Positions 61,112-64,000 of a stretch of DNA of 64,000 nucleotides are shown here, in pieces. The notes beneath the pieces are model-generated. The model was not told the DNA's origin. It made no database searches and saw nothing but the letters and a program-made list of their open reading frames with translations. Source of the stretch: Udeniomyces pyricola (Eukaryota > Basidiomycota > Tremellomycetes > Cystofilobasidiales > Mrakiaceae); NCBI GenBank assembly GCA_039545295.1, contig BCIK01000002.1, forward strand, positions 816,841 to 880,840. Direction: 5' to 3'. Every line of letters starts with the position of its first letter. Positions within the stretch are counted from its first letter, which is position 1. The translations under genes were made by a program, and so were the position numbers.

Positions 61112-62393
61112 AATGGAATGAAGACCAAAAAACAACACAAAACGAGGCCCTAACTCGTTCTCTTCGACTGTTTTGTGTGGACTTTTTTTTTTTTTTTTTT
61201 TTTTCTCTACCTTTCATTCTTATCTCTTGGGCCTTGGCCCTGCTTGCATAATTCCCACACACATACACATACGCACACATACATCTCCACCCAAATTACA
61301 CCTCCCACATCCGTCCTACATCCCTTCCTATGATCGTTACATCATGCCTCTTGTTTTCTTCTGCCTTTCCTTTCACCTTGTCTCTACTCCTCACGCCGTT
61401 ACACCAACCACACCCTCTCACGCACACCCGGACTTTAATATTTTTTTTTCGTTTTCGTTTTCTCTCTGTCTCTCTCTCTTTTCCTTCTTCCTTCTTTGAC
61501 CGTCCTACCCAGGACGTCTTTGGGAGAACCCCAATTCGGATCAATCGATCAAGCAGATATCTGCATCCTTCCTTTGTCCATATAACCATCTGTACTTATG
61601 CACTTGTTTCTTTTGATCTTGTTTCCGGTTCGGTCCGTTGTCTCCCCCCCCCCCCTCTTGTCCTTTGTTTTTCTCCCCCTTTTCTTGTTTCTTCCTTTCT
61701 TCCTTGCTTTGTTTTCTCTCCTTGCCTCATTTCATTCAACCCCCCCCCCCTTTCCTCGCTTCTCTATCCCTTCTCCTTTTACAGAACCCCCGGACAATTT
61801 CTTCTTCTTCTTTCTTCTTTTTTTCTTTCTTCTTTCTTCTCCCTTTTTTTCGTGTTTCCTTTGCTCTTGCCCTCTCTCTTTCTTCTCGCTTTTAATCCGT
61901 TTCTCACGCGTGACTAGTACGCGCACCGACATATATATATGTAAATACATATGTCAATAGATATGCATATATGTATATTTGTATCGGACCGCCTTACGTC
62001 ACTTCCTGGCGCTTCTACTCCCTCCCTCTTTCGATCGTCATGATTTCTCCAGGTACATACCATGCTGATTGATGACTGCGTGCCTAGCTCATGCCATGTC
62101 CAAGACAACGACTGCTTCCTTTGATCTCTGCATGCATGCATCCAAACATCAGTTACAATTGGCGATAGTCTCATGAAGCAGTCCATTTGTTCGGTGGTAA
62201 TACCATCCACTGTACGTACGTAAACGGACATGTTCATACATCGCCTCAAATACACTATTACACCGTCTCAAACATATTACACAATGAAAAAGTTGAAAAC
62301 AAGAACAAAGGAAAGGAAACCAGCCACTTATGGATCGGAGAAGGCCGCCATCTCGTGCTCATTACCATCAGCAGCCCTCTGGGCGACACGAGC
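61112..62393. other. Convergent 3' intergenic region, pyrimidine-rich
   Basis: 1.28 kb between the kinase and NmrA-like stops. Very CT-rich with C12 and C10 runs (about 61643-61654 and 61741-61750) and T20 at about 61182-61203. The hydrophobic Phe/Ser/Leu frames at 61330-61917 reflect this composition. A (TA)n-type stretch lies near 61930-61980. No gene seen. Confidence 0.7.
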
Positions 62394-64000
62394 TCAGGCC
62401 AAGATTTTGCTCCAGTCAGCCTCTTTGACAAACTGCTTCCAGGTGTGAGGCTGATATCCGTCAGGAAGGATCTTTCGGCTGGCTCCCAAGTCCTTGCCGC
62501 CGTAGTCTTGTTGAGGAAAACACAAAGACCATGGAGTTCGGCTTGTCAGTACCCATTCAAGCCTCCATTCGGCCGGTATCATCCGCTCACAAGATCTCGA
62601 GCCAATGCAAAGGCGAGCTTACATCCAAACTCCTCAATGTATTGCATCATCTGGGTCAGGTCTTCGCCTGCCATCTGCTGGAAGCTTGAGGGGTCGATGG
62701 CGTTGAGCTTGACGGTCTTGCCGGTGGCTGAGTGCAGAAGTCACATGCCGGGATGGAGGACGGTTATCTTAGTAAGCGAGAACATGCAGATTGGGCGGCA
62801 ACAACAAACAATACAGAGAGAAGAGCCGGTACGGACCTTTGGAAATAATCTCGACGAGATCGTTGACAGAGAGCTGATCGCCGCAGGCGTGAATGTCCGT
62901 GCCGGCTTCGACGTTGTTCTCGATGGCGCCGCGGACGAAAGCACCATAGTCACGGCCGAGATGAATCATTGAGAAGATAGCCTCGCCTTTGATTGGGAGG
63001 GTGTAGGCAAAAGAGCCATCGTCTTGCTGCGAGGTCGTGATGGACATCAGAGGGAGCAATCAAAATCGAGGGTAAGCGCGATGAAATACAACAATCAGCC
63101 AGGACATACATGATCAGCGGCTGGACCCGGTCCAACTTATATGCTCTGCCTGCAACGAGGTTTGCAAGCCACTCGAAAGCTTCGAGCTTTCAACTCCAAG
63201 CTCCGCAGCTGTAACAACGAACGGCAACCGAATAAGGGGGAACTTGCCTTCCTTGGGGCCAGCTGGCCCAAAAAGTTTTCGTCATACATAGCTGCTTGAA
63301 CCCCGACGACGGGAACACCCTTGGCCCTGGCTCGCTGGATGATCTCATCCTTGGAGACAAAGTGGCGGACGCCTGTGAATCTACATATGAGAAAAAAGAC
63401 GGCGCGAATCGAGGTAAGAACCAAAACAAGAACAAATCAAGAGTCGACATCTCAAGAGTGGTGTCAAGAAAGAAAAATTGAAGAGAATTCTACTGACTTG
63501 CCATCCGAGATCTTGCTTGCATTCTCGAGCGAGGAGAAAAAGATTTTCTTGACGCCCGCTTGATGGGCCGCATCAATCACGCGGTTACCTTGCGCAATCT
63601 CGGCCTCTTCTCCAGCCTCCCAGAAGTTTGTAACGAGCTGGCAGGACACCAGACCAAGAAACAAAAGAAGGTAAGCCGTTCAAATAGATCCAATGTTAGG
63701 GTTAGTCAAGGTCCGAAGGATATATATATAAATGTAAAACAGAGGTTGACCTTAATCATCAGCCTTTGGGAAGCAAGGATGACATGATGAGTCAATCACT
63801 CACAAATACGTAGTCCTGGCCCGAGACGACCTTCTGCACGTCAGCATCGTTCCCGAGGTCGGCCTTGACAACGTCGATGCCCTTGCTTTCAAGAGCCTTG
63901 GCGTTGGGCTTGGACGGATCTCGGGTGACGGCGCGGATCTTGTAAGGCTTGTCACTGGAGAGAAGATGGGTGATGACGCTGCCACCTTGGAGGCCGGTTG
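62394..64000 (-). CDS. NmrA-like NAD(P)-binding protein, 5' truncated
   Basis: Atypical short-chain dehydrogenase fold of the NmrA family, which senses NAD(P) and in moulds regulates nitrogen metabolite repression; the target here is unknown. The window end removes the start and first residues. Seen from the 5' side: TGLQGGSVITHLL (the Rossmann GxxGxxG tail), YKIRAVTRDPSKPNAKAL, GIDVVKADLGNDADVQKVV, VTNFWEAGEEAEIAQGNRVI, AGVKKIFFSSLENASKI, VRHFVSKDEIIQRARAKGVP, VQAAMYDENFLG, PIKGEAIFSMIHLGRDYGAF, NVEAGTDIHACGDQLSVND, TGKTVKLNAIDPSSFQQMAG and the end TWKQFVKEADWSKILA with TGA at 62394-62396. About seven exons. The catalytic YxxxK of SDRs is not evident, as expected for NmrA. Confidence 0.88.

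Noticed and set aside
61330..61917. Hydrophobic Phe/Ser/Leu-rich frames on the + strand
   Set aside because: Product of very pyrimidine-rich DNA in a convergent 3' region; no start context or domain.

Overview
This is a 64 kb window of nuclear DNA from an intron-dense fungus. I favour a basidiomycete yeast of the Tremellomycetes type. The reasons are GT-AG introns in almost every gene (22 exons in the P-type ATPase, 16 in the trehalose gene), including histones H3 and H4; micro-exons of 12 to 18 nt; a CAP10/GT90 glycosyltransferase; a KRE6/SKN1 beta-glucan protein; and a fungal Tps2, Mss4 and G-alpha set. The species cannot be fixed from this window. I saw no prokaryotic feature, CRISPR array, transposon body, rRNA or tRNA. 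Exon chains were built by hand from splice sites plus reading-frame closure. Where they close exactly in frame I say so.

Layout. 1-2007: 3' part of a heterotrimeric G-protein alpha subunit (+). 2898-7377: trehalose-6-phosphate phosphatase, Tps2-like (-). 9231-14532: type II P-type cation ATPase (+), divergent from Tps2 over 1.85 kb. 15306-16719: secreted low-complexity protein (+). 17293-17826: LYR-motif-like small protein (-, model uncertain), nearly head to head with 17859-20105, an unrecognised zinc-finger/coiled-coil protein (+). 20586-22384: divergent histone H4/H3 pair. 23748-26273: CENP-B-type HTH DNA-binding protein (+). 27452-30159: GH28 endopolygalacturonase (-). 31267-34015: FAD-dependent oxidoreductase (-). 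35086-39601: Kre6/Skn1-type GH16 protein (-), divergent from 41214-42232, a 124-residue protein with a GPI-anchor-like layout (+). 42788-45846: divergent kinesin with a duplicated tail domain (+). 46470-47147: 93-residue single-span protein (+). 48246-50071: MMTAG2-family protein (+). 50878-54366: type II membrane GT90/CAP10-like glycosyltransferase (-). 56396-61111: PI4P 5-kinase, Mss4-like (+). 62394-64000: NmrA-like NAD(P)-binding protein (-), cut by the window end.

There is no operon-like pathway. Several genes serve the cell surface and signalling: G-alpha and PI4P 5-kinase; Kre6, GT90 and the GPI candidate for wall or capsule; GH28 and the secreted protein for the outside. Histones, the CENP-B protein and the kinesin belong to chromosome and cell-cycle biology. 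The observations most worth a second look are the tandem tail repeat in the kinesin, the predicted GPI protein sharing a promoter with KRE6, the tightly paired zinc-finger and LYR-like genes, the micro-exons, and the unusual number of long poly-G/poly-C tracts in non-coding DNA.
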